From Lachnospiraceae bacterium OF09-6 (GTDB lineage Bacteria; Bacillota; Clostridia; Lachnospirales; Lachnospiraceae), in NCBI GenBank assembly GCA_003435055.1, contig QUMM01000045.1, positions 1-13,431 on the forward strand: a DNA stretch of 13,431 nucleotides, read 5' to 3'. This document shows, piece after piece, positions 1 to 7,463 of the stretch; the stretch's first letter is position 1, and every line of letters begins with the position of its first letter. A program made the position numbers and the translations under genes. The notes below the pieces were generated by a model. That model saw nothing but the letters and a program-made list of their open reading frames with translations. It was not told the origin of the DNA and did no database searches.

Positions 1-1810
1 GGAAGATTCATCAACCGGTAAAACCAGTAGAAAAACCGGTAGAAAAGAAAGAAGATGAAATCAGAACCGTAACACTGCCAGACAGTATGACCATTCGTGA
101 ACTGGCAGATATTCTGAAGATTCAGGCAGCAGCTATTGTGAAGAAGCTGTTCCTGCAGGGAACTATGGTAACCGTAAATCATGAGATTGATTATGAAACT
201 GCAGAAGAGATCGCACTGGAATACAACTGTATTGCAGAGCATGAAGTGAAAGTAGACGTCATAGAAGAACTGTTAAAAGAAGAGGATGATCCAGAAGATA
301 CACTGGTAAGCAGACCGCCTGTTGTCTGTGTTATGGGTCACGTTGACCATGGTAAAACATCTATTCTGGATGCCATCCGCCATACCCATGTAATTTCCAG
401 AGAGGCCGGTGGTATTACACAGCACATTGGTGCTTACATGGTTGAGGTAAACGGACAGAAGATTACTTTCCTGGATACCCCTGGACATGAAGCATTCACC
501 GCTATGCGTATGCGTGGTGCCAATGCAACGGATATTGCAATCCTGGTTGTAGCAGCCGATGATGGTGTAATGCCACAGACCATCGAAGCAATCAGCCATG
601 CAAAGGCAGCAGGTGTTGAAGTGATCGTTGCCATCAACAAGATTGATAAGCCGGCAGCGAACATCGACAGAGTAAAACAGGAACTGGCAGAACATGAACT
701 GGTTCCGGAAGACTGGGGTGGAAATATCGTATGTGTACCAGTATCTGCTCATACCCATGAAGGTCTGGATACACTGCTGGAAATGGTTCTTCTGACTGCT
801 GAAGTAGCGGAACTGAAGGCCAATCCAAAGAGAAAAGCAAGAGGTCTGGTCATTGAGGCTGAACTGGATAAAGGTAAAGGTCCGGTTGCTACCGTGCTGG
901 TACAGAAAGGTACTCTCCATGTAGGAGATATCGTGGCAGCAGGCGCAAGCTATGGTAAGGTTCGTGCTATGATGGACGACAGAGGAAAACGTGTCAAAGA
1001 GGCAACACCATCTACACCAGTAGAGATTCTCGGACTTTCCGATGTACCAAATGCAGGAGAAGTATTCGTTGTATGCGAAAATGAAAAAGCAGCAAGAAGT
1101 TTCTCAGAGACATTCATTAGCCAGAGCAAAGAAAAGCTTCTGGAAGAGACCAAGTCCAAAATGTCTCTGGATGATCTGTTTACACAGATTCAGGCTGGTA
1201 ACTTAAAAGAACTGAACCTGATTGTAAAAGCCGATGTACAGGGATCCGTAGAAGCGGTAAAACAGAGCCTGGTAAAACTCAGCAATGAAGAAGTAGCAGT
1301 AAAAGTGATCCATGCAGCAGCAGGTGCCATCAATGAATCCGATGTCAGCCTGGCAGCAGCATCCAATGCGATTATCATTGGATTTAACACACGTATTGAT
1401 TCCGGTGCCAAGCAACCGCAGAGCGTGAAAATGTAGACGTGAGACTGTACCGTGTTATCTACGATGCAATCAACGATGTAGAAGCGGCTATGAAGGGTAT
1501 GTTAGATCCGGTATTTGAAGAAAAAGTTATCGGTCATGCAGAAGTGCGTCAGACATTCAAGGCATCTGGTGTTGGTACTATTGCAGGTGCTTATGTACTG
1601 GATGGTGTATTCCAGAGAGGTTGTTCCTGCCGTATCACCAGAGACGGAGAACAGATCTTTGATGGAGCACTGGCATCTCTGAAGAGATTTAAAGATGATG
1701 TGAAAGAAGTAAAAACAGGATATGAATGTGGTCTTGTATTTGAAAAATTCAATGACATCAAGGAATTTGACCAGGTAGAGGCTTATACTATGGTAGAAGT
1801 ACCACGATAG
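1..1810 (+). CDS. infB: Translation initiation factor IF-2, 5'-partial, with an apparent one-base frameshift
   Basis: GTPase that places initiator fMet-tRNA on the 30S subunit and promotes 50S joining in the cytoplasm. The reading frame is open from base 3, so the N-terminus lies upstream. The visible start is a Pro/Val/Glu/Lys-rich linker, followed by an IF2_N domain (about 87-260). The G domain shows G1 GHVDHGKT (336-359), G3 DTPGHE (from 474) and G4 NKID (636-647). Domain II and the C-terminal domains follow. At 1410-1413 the frame breaks: it runs to a stop at 1434-1436, while the family-typical continuation (ATAEREN then [13 protein letters not shown]) lies in the frame beginning at 1412 and ends at 1810. 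One G after 1412 restores the frame. IF-2 is essential, so a sequencing error is most likely. rbfA follows after 33 bases, presumably in the same operon. Confidence 0.95.
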
Positions 1811-1843
1811 GAGCAGCTGGGTACCTGGAGAAATGGAGCAATT

Positions 1844-2230
1844 ATGAGAAAAAACAGCATAAAGAATACGCGGATTAACAGCGAAGTGCAGAGAGAACTG
1901 GCTAATATTATCCGTGGAGAAATCAAAGATCCACGTATTCATCCGCTGACCTCAGTGGTTACGGCAGAAGTAGCGCCGGATCTGAAGACATGTAAAGCAT
2001 ATATCAGTGTGCTTGGGGATCAGGAAGCGCAGGAAAAGACGCTGGAAGGTCTGAACAGTGCAGTCGGCTATATCAGACGTCAGCTTGCCAGAAACCTGAA
2101 TCTCAGAAATACACCGGAGATCCGATTCATAATGGATCAGTCTATTGAATATGGTGTTCATATGTCAAGGCTGATTGATGAAAATCATGTGGAAGAATCC
2201 GGGAGGGATGAGGATGATCAAGACGAATAA
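1844..2230 (+). CDS. rbfA: 30S ribosome-binding factor RbfA
   Basis: 128-residue cytoplasmic factor for late 30S maturation (16S rRNA 5' end processing and cold adaptation, from family knowledge). The sequence shows the single KH-like RbfA domain: N-terminal RINSEVQRELANIIRGEIKDP, the strand region LTSVVTAEVAPDLKTCKAYIS, and RRQLARNLNLRNTPEIRFIMD with the RbfA hallmark RxTPEIxF. The tail is acidic (EESGRDEDDQDE). The start is ATG 1844 with GGAG at 1835-1838, five bases upstream. A second GGAG lies at 1827-1830. The gene sits 33 bases after infB, the usual order, and its last 17 bases overlap nrnA, which suggests translational coupling. Confidence 0.96.
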   Translation: MRKNSIKNTRINSEVQRELANIIRGEIKDPRIHPLTSVVTAEVAPDLKTCKAYISVLGDQEAQEKTLEGLNSAVGYIRRQLARNLNLRNTPEIRFIMDQSIEYGVHMSRLIDENHVEESGRDEDDQDE

Positions 2231-3173
2231 CATCAGGGAAGAACTGAATGGAATCACAACAGTAGCCATATCCGGCCATATCCGGCCGGACGGTGACTGT
2301 GTCGGTTCCTGTATGGGACTGTATCTGTACTTAAAAGAGAACTTTCCACAGCTGAATAAGATCGATGTCTATCTGCAGGAGATACCGGAGAGTTATCACA
2401 TCATCAGCGGCACCGAGGACATCCATCACAACTGTGACAGCGATGAGATCTATGATCTGTTTATTGCGCTGGACTGTGGAGATCTGGGACGTTTGGGCGA
2501 ATCTGTAAAGTATTTTCAGACAGCCCGCCATACCCTTTGCTATGATCATCATGTGAGCAACAAGGGATTTGCCGATACCGATTATGTGGATCCGGCTGTC
2601 AGTTCGACATCAGAACTGGTCTATCATGTGATGGATCCGGAAAAGATCACCAAAGAGACTGCAGAAGCGCTGTATATGGGGATTGCCCATGATACCGGAA
2701 TCTTTCAGTATTCCTGTACCTCTCCTCATACCATGGAAGTGGCGGCAGAGTTGATGCGCAAAGATATTGACTGCAGTTATATTATTGACACTACTTACAT
2801 GGAAAAGACTTATGTGCAGAATCAGATTCTGGGAAGAGCACTGCTGGAGAGCATAATGGTTCTGGATGGCAGATGTATCATCAGTGCCATTAAGAAAAAA
2901 GATATGAAGTTTTACGGTGTGGAACCGTCAGATCTGGATGGCATTGTCAGTCAGATGAGACTGACCAGGGGCGTGGAAGTGGCTATTTTCCTGTATGAGA
3001 CTAATGTACAGGAATATAAGGTCAGTCTTCGTTCCAAATCTTATGTGGATGTCTGTAAAGTAGCTCAGTATTTTGGCGGCGGTGGACATGTGCGTGCAGC
3101 CGGATGTACCATGCAGGGATCCATGCATGATGTGATCAATAATCTGACCCTTCATATTGAAAAACAGATGTAA
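2214..3173 (+). CDS. nrnA: DHH/DHHA1 phosphoesterase, NrnA-type oligoribonuclease / pAp phosphatase
   Basis: 319-residue bifunctional enzyme in NrnA families: it degrades 2-5 nt RNA from the end and removes the 3'-phosphate of pAp. Motifs are GHIRPDGD (His22, Asp26 and Asp28), the DCGD segment (LFIALDCGDLGRLG), the DHH signature at residues 111-113, and GIAHDTGIFQYS. The C-terminal DHHA1 domain has the nucleic-acid-binding GGGGH at 288-292 followed by RAAG. A longer frame begins at 2175, but ATG 2214 has GGGAGG at 2201-2206 with a 7-base spacer, so 2214 is preferred. ATG 2208 is too close to that site. The start overlaps rbfA by 17 bases. This position between rbfA and truB is common in Firmicutes. 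DHH cyclic-dinucleotide phosphodiesterases are less likely because no extra membrane or GGDEF part is present. Confidence 0.92.
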   Translation: MIKTNNIREELNGITTVAISGHIRPDGDCVGSCMGLYLYLKENFPQLNKIDVYLQEIPESYHIISGTEDIHHNCDSDEIYDLFIALDCGDLGRLGESVKYFQTARHTLCYDHHVSNKGFADTDYVDPAVSSTSELVYHVMDPEKITKETAEALYMGIAHDTGIFQYSCTSPHTMEVAAELMRKDIDCSYIIDTTYMEKTYVQNQILGRALLESIMVLDGRCIISAIKKKDMKFYGVEPSDLDGIVSQMRLTRGVEVAIFLYETNVQEYKVSLRSKSYVDVCKVAQYFGGGGHVRAAGCTMQGSMHDVINNLTLHIEKQM

Positions 3174-3186
3174 TAACAGGAGACGA

Positions 3187-4137
3187 GTGAAAAAAATGAT
3201 TCATGGCGTCATTAATATTTACAAAGAAAAAGGCTACACTTCCCATGATGTAGTGGCAAAGCTGCGGGGAATTTTAAAGCAGAAAAAGATCGGACATACA
3301 GGCACCCTGGATCCAGATGCGGAAGGGGTGCTTCCGGTATGTCTGGGAGCCGGAACCAGATTATGCGATATGCTGACAGATAAGGATAAGACTTACCGAA
3401 CCGTTATGCTTCTGGGAAAAGAGACAGATACACAGGATATTTCCGGAACAGTTCTGAAGGAAATGCCGGTGACCGTGACAGAAGAACAGGTGAAGGAAGC
3501 GGCAGAGAGTTTTATCGGGGACTGCGAACAGATTCCACCGATGTATTCTGCACTGAAGGTAAATGGCAAAAAGCTCTATGAACTGGCCAGAGAAGGCAAG
3601 ATCATTGAGCGGAAGGCCAGACCGGTAAAGATTCTGGAACTGACCATTGAAGAGATCGACCTGCCGAGAGTTACCATGACCGTGACCTGTTCGAAGGGAA
3701 CCTATATCCGTACCCTGTGTCATGATATCGGGGAGAAGCTGGGAATCTGTGCCTGTATGGAAGAACTGACCCGTATCCGTGTAGGAACCTTTGAGATTCA
3801 GGACGCTCTGCGGCTTTCAGAAGTAGAAGAACTGCAGAAGAAGAAGGCAGAGGGAGAGAATGTCAGTCAGGAACTCCTGGAGCATATTATTCCGGTGGAT
3901 CAGATGCTGAAGCAGTATCCGGCTTTCGAGATGAAAAAAGGAATGGACAGATTTTTGTATAACGGAAATCCGTTATTTCCAAATCAGTTCACAGGAACAT
4001 CAGCAGAAAAAAAGGCTTTCGGCTGGGTGCGTATATATGACTCACAGGAACATTTCTGCGGAGTCTACCAGTATGATATGCAGAAAAAACGTTATCAGCC
4101 GGTAAAGATGTTTTTAGACTGGCGAAATGAGAAATAG
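3187..4137 (+). CDS. truB: tRNA pseudouridine-55 synthase TruB
   Basis: Makes pseudouridine at U55 of the tRNA T-arm. The catalytic signature GTLDPDAEGVLPVCLG is present, with the catalytic Asp at residue 42 counted from GTG 3187. Other family blocks are KTYRTVMLLGKETDTQD, IPPMYSALKVNGKKLYELAR (the Tyr and Lys/Leu/Tyr segment) and TCSKGTYIRTLCHDIGEKLG. A variable C-terminal extension follows (about residues 220-316). The start is uncertain. GTG 3187 has AGGAG at 3178-3182 only 4 bases upstream, while ATG 3196 (MIHGV, the commoner family N-terminus) has a 13-base spacer to the same site. I chose GTG. It begins 13 bases after nrnA and ends 17 bases before ribF, so it is operonic. Confidence 0.95.
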   Translation: MKKMIHGVINIYKEKGYTSHDVVAKLRGILKQKKIGHTGTLDPDAEGVLPVCLGAGTRLCDMLTDKDKTYRTVMLLGKETDTQDISGTVLKEMPVTVTEEQVKEAAESFIGDCEQIPPMYSALKVNGKKLYELAREGKIIERKARPVKILELTIEEIDLPRVTMTVTCSKGTYIRTLCHDIGEKLGICACMEELTRIRVGTFEIQDALRLSEVEELQKKKAEGENVSQELLEHIIPVDQMLKQYPAFEMKKGMDRFLYNGNPLFPNQFTGTSAEKKAFGWVRIYDSQEHFCGVYQYDMQKKRYQPVKMFLDWRNEK

Positions 4138-4154
4138 GAAAAAAGGAACAGAAC

Positions 4155-5060
4155 ATGAAGTATATAGAAGGCTTAATGGACGATTATACCATGGACAGAG
4201 ACAGCGCAGTGACACTGGGGAAGTTCGACGGACTGCATCTGGGACATCAGCAGTTAATCCGGCGGATCTGTGAGAAGGAAAAAGAAGGACTGGAGAGTGT
4301 GGTAGTAACCATCTGGCCGAATCCGAAGAATCCGGCACTGCTGACCAAAGGTGAAAAAAAAGAACTTTTAAAGAAGATGGGCGTATCCTGGTGGATCGAC
4401 TGTCCATTCCTTCCGGAGATTTCTCATATGAGTTCGGAAGACTTTGTACGTGATATTCTGGTAAAACGTCTGCGGGCAAAATATATTGCAGTAGGTGAGG
4501 ACTTCCGGTTTGGTTATCAGAGAAAGGGAGACTGCCATTTGCTGGAACAGATGCAAAAAGAACTGGGGTATACGCTGGAGATCGTTCCAAAGGAGATGTA
4601 TCAGGGACGGGAAATCAGCAGTACCTACGTAAAAGAAGCACTGGAAAAGGGAAATATGGAACTGGTCACAGAACTTCTGGGGTATCCTTATACAGTTAGA
4701 GGCGAGGTGCTTCATGGACGGAGGATCGGAAGAACCTTAGGAATGCCTACCACCAACCTGATTCCATCCGTGGGAAAGCTTCTGCCTCCCAATGGGGTCT
4801 ATGCGACAAAGACTGTTCTGGAAGAAGGAATATTCAATGGCGTAACGAATATAGGATATAAGCCTACTGTGGGAGAATATTTCCGAGGCGTAGAGACCTA
4901 TTTATTTGATTTTGAAGGAGATCTGTACGGAAAAGAAATTGAAGTGCAGTTGTATTCCTTTGAGAGACCGGAGCAGAAGTTCCCGGATCTGGATGAATTG
5001 AAAGCACAGATGCACAGGGATATCTGCTTTGGAAAAGAATATTTTAACAGTAAAGAGTGA
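4155..5060 (+). CDS. ribF: Bifunctional riboflavin kinase / FAD synthetase
   Basis: 301-residue enzyme converting riboflavin to FMN and then FAD. The N-terminal nucleotidyltransferase domain (about 1-165) shows TLGKFDGLHLGHQQLI (the HxGH-type adenylyl motif), EDFRFGYQRKGD and SSTYVKEAL. The C-terminal flavokinase domain (about 180-300) shows GRTLGMPTTNL, with the PTTN Thr/Asn contacts for Mg-ATP, then NGVYAT, NGVTNIGYKPTV and VETYLFDFEGDLYG. Length is normal for the family. ATG 4155 has AAGGAA at 4143-4148 with a 6-base spacer. It is the last gene of the packed cluster. In many Firmicutes ribF leads to rpsO and pnp, but here about 2 kb of other genes intervene. No FMN riboswitch and no clear terminator is seen after it. 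Confidence 0.96.
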   Translation: MKYIEGLMDDYTMDRDSAVTLGKFDGLHLGHQQLIRRICEKEKEGLESVVVTIWPNPKNPALLTKGEKKELLKKMGVSWWIDCPFLPEISHMSSEDFVRDILVKRLRAKYIAVGEDFRFGYQRKGDCHLLEQMQKELGYTLEIVPKEMYQGREISSTYVKEALEKGNMELVTELLGYPYTVRGEVLHGRRIGRTLGMPTTNLIPSVGKLLPPNGVYATKTVLEEGIFNGVTNIGYKPTVGEYFRGVETYLFDFEGDLYGKEIEVQLYSFERPEQKFPDLDELKAQMHRDICFGKEYFNSKE

Positions 5061-5089
5061 AAAAAGATCAGAGCTGGCAATGTCATACC

Positions 5090-5119
5090 TTGACAGAGAG
5101 ATTGGATCGGGTGTATGAT
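5090..5119 (+). promoter_or_regulatory. Sigma-A type promoter of the riboswitch transcript
   Basis: TTGACA at 5090-5095 (perfect -35), an 18-base spacer, and TATGAT at 5114-5119 (-10). The predicted start, near 5126, falls at the first base of the riboswitch P1 helix, which supports both calls. The -35 lies inside a small dyad, TGTCA at 5081-5085 and TGACA at 5091-5095, that might bind a regulator. This is weak evidence. Confidence 0.8.
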
Positions 5120-5122
5120 TGG

Positions 5123-5228
5123 TGCCAATAAAGGGGAGTAACCTACGCTTAACAATTTTGCGTTTGTGATATCGTCAGTACGATGGAAGCATCCGGTATC
5201 ATAAGGAAATGGTGAGACTTTTATTGCA
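5123..5228 (+). ncRNA. yybP-ykoY family (manganese) riboswitch aptamer
   Basis: Recognised from conserved pieces. AAAGGGGAGTA (5130-5140) is the P1/L1 block, ATCGTCAGTACG (5171-5182) and the downstream ATCCGG (5191-5196) match the CGTCA...CCGG part of the motif, and GGTGAGAC (5211-5218) is the 3' closing block. P1 pairs AATAAAGG (5127-5134) with CTTTTATT (5218-5225), 8 bp with one G-U. The interior gives short helices TGATA/TATCA (5167-5171/5197-5201) and GATG/CATC (5182-5185/5190-5193), fitting the four-way junction. Known members sense Mn2+ and control Mn efflux or metal-related genes. The assignment is from memory of the consensus; a covariance-model search (RF00080) would settle it. Confidence 0.85.
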
Positions 5229-5258
5229 TTTTTATGATGCGATAAGGGTCTCTTTTTT
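5214..5258 (+). terminator. Intrinsic terminator forming the riboswitch expression platform
   Basis: The 16-base arms at 5214-5229 (GAGACTTTTATTGCAT) and 5237-5252 pair along their full length with three G-U pairs around a 7-base loop, followed by T6 at 5253-5258. The 5' arm contains the 3' strand of aptamer P1 (5218-5225), so P1 and the terminator exclude each other. This predicts a transcriptional ON switch: ligand-stabilised P1 blocks the terminator and allows read-through into the gene at 5309. Confidence 0.88.
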
Positions 5259-5308
5259 ATGAAAGAGATCTTTATTGTAAAAAAATTAAGAAGAAGTGGA
5301 GAAAAATA

Positions 5309-6500
5309 ATGGATTTAAGCAGACGATCGATGAAGAAAATTCGGGAACTGATTGTGTTTACAGCATTTCTCGTAGTTGCTTTATGGAAATTCGATGTAGT
5401 GATTGAAGTCTTAAAGACAGCATGGAAAATCGTGTTCCCTTTTGCGCTTGGTGGTGCAATTGCCTTTGTGATTAATGTACCAATGAGTTTTCTGGAAAAG
5501 AAAATTCTCAGAAAGATAAAAGAAGAAAATAAAACAGGCAAAAAAGCTGCGAGACCGATAAGTCTGCTCCTTACAATTATACTGGTGGCTGGTGTAATTG
5601 TATTGGTAATGTTTGGTGTGATACCCCAGCTAACACAGACAATGGGAAATCTGATGACAAGTATTTCGGATTTTATTCCACAGATGCAAAACTGGATCAG
5701 AGAATTTTCACATGATAATCAGGAAATTATGAAGCTGGTAGATCAACTGCAGTTTCAGCCTGATCAGGCAATTAAATGGGGGATAAGTCTTCTTGGAAGC
5801 GGCGCCGGAAATATGATGAATACAACGATGTCAGCAGTAGGTTCCATTGCCAGCGGATTAGCGACCTTTTTTTATCGCGTTTTCCTTTGCCTGTTATATT
5901 CTTTTCCAGAAGGAAAGACTGCATTTGCAGGTAAGAAAAGTGATTTTTGCGTTTATTCCAAAACAAAAAGCAGATGCAATTCTTAAAATATGTTCCCTGA
6001 CCTATCGGACTTTTGCACACTTTCTTGCCGGACAGTGTCTGGAAGCTGTGATTCTCGGAACTATGTTTGTCATTACGTTAAGTATTTTAAAAATGCCATA
6101 TGCACTTTTAATTGGTATTTTGATTGCATTTACCGCATTGGTTCCTGTTTTTGGTGCTTTTATCGGCTGTGCAGTGGGAAGTCTTTTGATTTTTATGATA
6201 AATCCCAGACAGGCAGTTTTATTTATTATAGTATTTTTGTTTTTGCAGCAGATAGAAGGTAATCTGATCTATCCACATGTTGTTGGAGGATCTGTAGGAC
6301 TGCCATCGATATGGGTACTGGCGGCAGTTACAATCGGTGGAAATCTCATGGGAATTGTAGGTATGCTTATTTTTATTCCGCTGGTATCGGTATTTTATAC
6401 GATTTTCCGTGAATTTGTATATAGTCGTCTAAAAAAACAACATATAAAACAAGTGACAAGGACAGATGTGGTGGAATATACGGCAGAGGAAAGTGAATAA
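5309..6500 (+). CDS. AI-2E/PerM-family (UPF0118) polytopic membrane protein, frameshifted in a T7 run
   Basis: Inner-membrane protein of the AI-2E transporter family (PF01594; B. subtilis YtvI-like). Members have been linked to export of small molecules or to Na+/H+ exchange, and the true substrate is unknown. N-terminal hydrophobic helices lie at about residues 12-60 and 75-105, followed by an amphipathic soluble stretch. The C-terminal half carries the family blocks AHFLAGQCLEAVILG, ALVPVFGAFIG and QQIEGNLIYPHVVGGSVGLP, then GGNLMGIVGMLIFIPLV. The frame from 5309 leaves the family pattern at T7 (5867-5873). Reading six T's joins it to the frame ending at 6500 (FFIAFSFACYILFQKERL bridges), giving about 396 residues, normal for the family. 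ATG 5309 has GGAG at 5298-5301 with a 7-base spacer. It lies behind the riboswitch. The gene looks AT-richer than the ribF/infB group. Confidence 0.88.
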
Positions 6501-6550
6501 GGAAAAAAAGTATGCTGATCCATAATGGTACGGTACAATTGCATCAGTAC

Positions 6551-6579
6551 TTGACTTTTCTTAATGGCTGAAATATGAT
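6551..6579 (+). promoter_or_regulatory. Sigma-A type promoter upstream of the small membrane protein gene
   Basis: TTGACT at 6551-6556, a 17-base spacer, and TATGAT at 6574-6579. It lies 50 bases after the AI-2E-family stop codon and about 30 bases before the next start, so the downstream gene can be expressed independently of the riboswitch. No convincing terminator is seen between the two genes. Confidence 0.72.
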
Positions 6580-6609
6580 AGCTAAAGAAAAAAACAGGTG
6601 GTGAAAAAC

Positions 6610-7038
6610 ATGCTGACAGCAAGTATCGTATTTATTGCGCTGGGAGGTCTGCTGGTTCTGGCAGGGTATTTCTGGCTGTTATCCATAGAAGGAAGACAGA
6701 AATATAAGGGAAAAACAACTGGTGTAGTAGCAGAGATTGTAGCGGGAGAACCAGATAGTTTTGGACGACAGGCAGGTATACATGATTATTTTTATCCAGT
6801 AATTACATTTTATGCGGATGGAATTCTTCATCGGGAACAATATGCAAAAGGAAGCAATCCCTGTCTGTATATGGTGAATGAAGAGGTACAGATACGCTAT
6901 AATGAAAGAAAACCGGAAGAATTTGAACTATACAAAAATGATAAAAGAACAGAACTTGCCAGGACGATATATTATGCAGGATTTTTGTGTTGTTGTATCG
7001 GTGGAATATTCTTTATGATATTTGCAACAAGAGGTTGA
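6610..7038 (+). CDS. Small membrane-anchored protein, DUF3592-like
   Basis: 142 residues. There is an N-terminal hydrophobic helix (about 3-25, ASIVFIALGGLLVLAGYFW), a soluble middle of mixed strands with a Tyr/Phe-rich segment (IHDYFYPVITFYADGILH, then GSNPCLY and VQIRYNERKPEEFEL), and a C-terminal hydrophobic helix (about 118-137, with three consecutive Cys). The plan of helix, a beta-rich domain ending in a V-x-Y-N-P/R-x-x-P type motif, and a final helix is that of DUF3592 proteins. No biochemical function is known to me. Upstream GTG codons at 6598 and 6601 keep the frame open, but AGGTGG (6596-6601) sits well placed for ATG 6610. It has its own promoter, and the rpsO -35 box overlaps its stop codon. 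Confidence 0.75.
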   Translation: MLTASIVFIALGGLLVLAGYFWLLSIEGRQKYKGKTTGVVAEIVAGEPDSFGRQAGIHDYFYPVITFYADGILHREQYAKGSNPCLYMVNEEVQIRYNERKPEEFELYKNDKRTELARTIYYAGFLCCCIGGIFFMIFATRG

Positions 7039-7063
7039 CGAAGCAAAAAGATCATGTTACAAT
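7035..7063 (+). promoter_or_regulatory. Promoter of rpsO with extended -10
   Basis: TTGACG at 7035-7040, a 17-base spacer, and TACAAT at 7058-7063, with TG at 7055-7056 giving an extended -10 (TGTTACAAT). The -35 overlaps the stop codon of the preceding gene (7036-7038). The predicted start is near 7070, leaving a leader of about 84 bases before rpsO. Confidence 0.83.
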
Positions 7064-7080
7064 ATTCAGGTATGAAATGA

Positions 7081-7127
7081 GCCGACACTCAGAGATAGGA
7101 CACTCCGACCGTTTCTTAGTGTGAGGC
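7081..7127 (+). promoter_or_regulatory. Structured rpsO leader, candidate S15 autoregulatory element
   Basis: Nested complementary segments: GCC 7081-7083 with GGC 7125-7127, ACACT 7085-7089 with AGTGT 7118-7122, and AGAGA 7091-7095 with TTTCT 7112-7116 (one G-U). They enclose a 16-base apical region that can form a small GGA/TCC hairpin. S15 is known to repress its own mRNA in several phyla through unrelated leader folds that mimic its rRNA site. Autoregulation here is inferred from position and fold only. Confidence 0.5.
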
Positions 7128-7153
7128 GTTTAAAAATGAAAGGAGAAAGAATC

Positions 7154-7420
7154 ATGATTTCAAAAGAAAAGAAACAGGCAATTATCGCTGAATACGGACG
7201 TAAAGAAGGAGATACAGGATCACCTGAAGTACAGATCGCAGTATTAACAGCAAGAATTCAGGAACTGACAGCTCATCTGCAGAGTAATCCTAAGGATCAT
7301 CATTCAAGAAGAGGTCTTCTGAAAATGGTAGGTCAGAGACGTGGTTTACTGGCATACTTAAAGAAAACTGATATTGAAGGATACCGTGCTTTAATTGCAA
7401 AATTAGGAATCAGAAAATAA
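7154..7420 (+). CDS. rpsO: 30S ribosomal protein S15
   Basis: 88 residues, standard S15 length. S15 binds the 16S rRNA central-domain three-way junction early in 30S assembly. The family motifs are intact: the [17 protein letters not shown] block, [22 protein letters not shown] (RNA-contacting His/Arg cluster) and the C-terminal IAKLGIRK. An in-frame ATG at 7136 exists, but AGGAG at 7141-7145 lies after it and 8 bases before ATG 7154, so 7154 is the start. It is followed at once by a terminator and then pnp, the usual partner. Confidence 0.97.
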   Translation: MISKEKKQAIIAEYGRKEGDTGSPEVQIAVLTARIQELTAHLQSNPKDHHSRRGLLKMVGQRRGLLAYLKKTDIEGYRALIAKLGIRK

Positions 7421-7425
7421 TTTAC

Positions 7426-7460
7426 ATGGGGACGGGTAAAACCGTCCCCGTTGTTGTTTA
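7426..7460 (+). terminator. Intrinsic terminator after rpsO
   Basis: GGGGACGG (7428-7435) pairs perfectly with CCGTCCCC (7442-7449) around a 6-base loop, followed by a T-rich tract interrupted by G's (GTTGTTGTTTA). The stem is strong and the U tract imperfect, so partial read-through into pnp is plausible, especially as no good promoter is seen in front of pnp. Confidence 0.82.
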
Positions 7461-7463
7461 TGA

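Noticed and set aside
1410..1416. Programmed -1 frameshift in infB
   Set aside because: No X XXY YYZ slippery heptamer is present, and IF-2 is not known to need frameshifting. A lost base is simpler.
87..1436. ATG 87 as the start of IF-2
   Set aside because: The frame is open to base 3 with IF-2-like linker sequence, and no ribosome-binding site precedes 87; it is an internal Met.
2265..2284. Tandem 10-base repeat GCCATATCCG in nrnA
   Set aside because: It encodes the conserved motif before PDGD in frame, with only two copies; most likely coincidence.
4114..4590. 158-residue minus-strand open frame across truB/ribF
   Set aside because: It is an antisense shadow of ribF with Pro/Ser-rich, low-complexity wording and no ribosome-binding site or family resemblance.
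6511..6550. Possible terminator after the AI-2E-family gene
   Set aside because: Only a 5-bp CTGAT/ATCAG pairing with a long loop and no T run.
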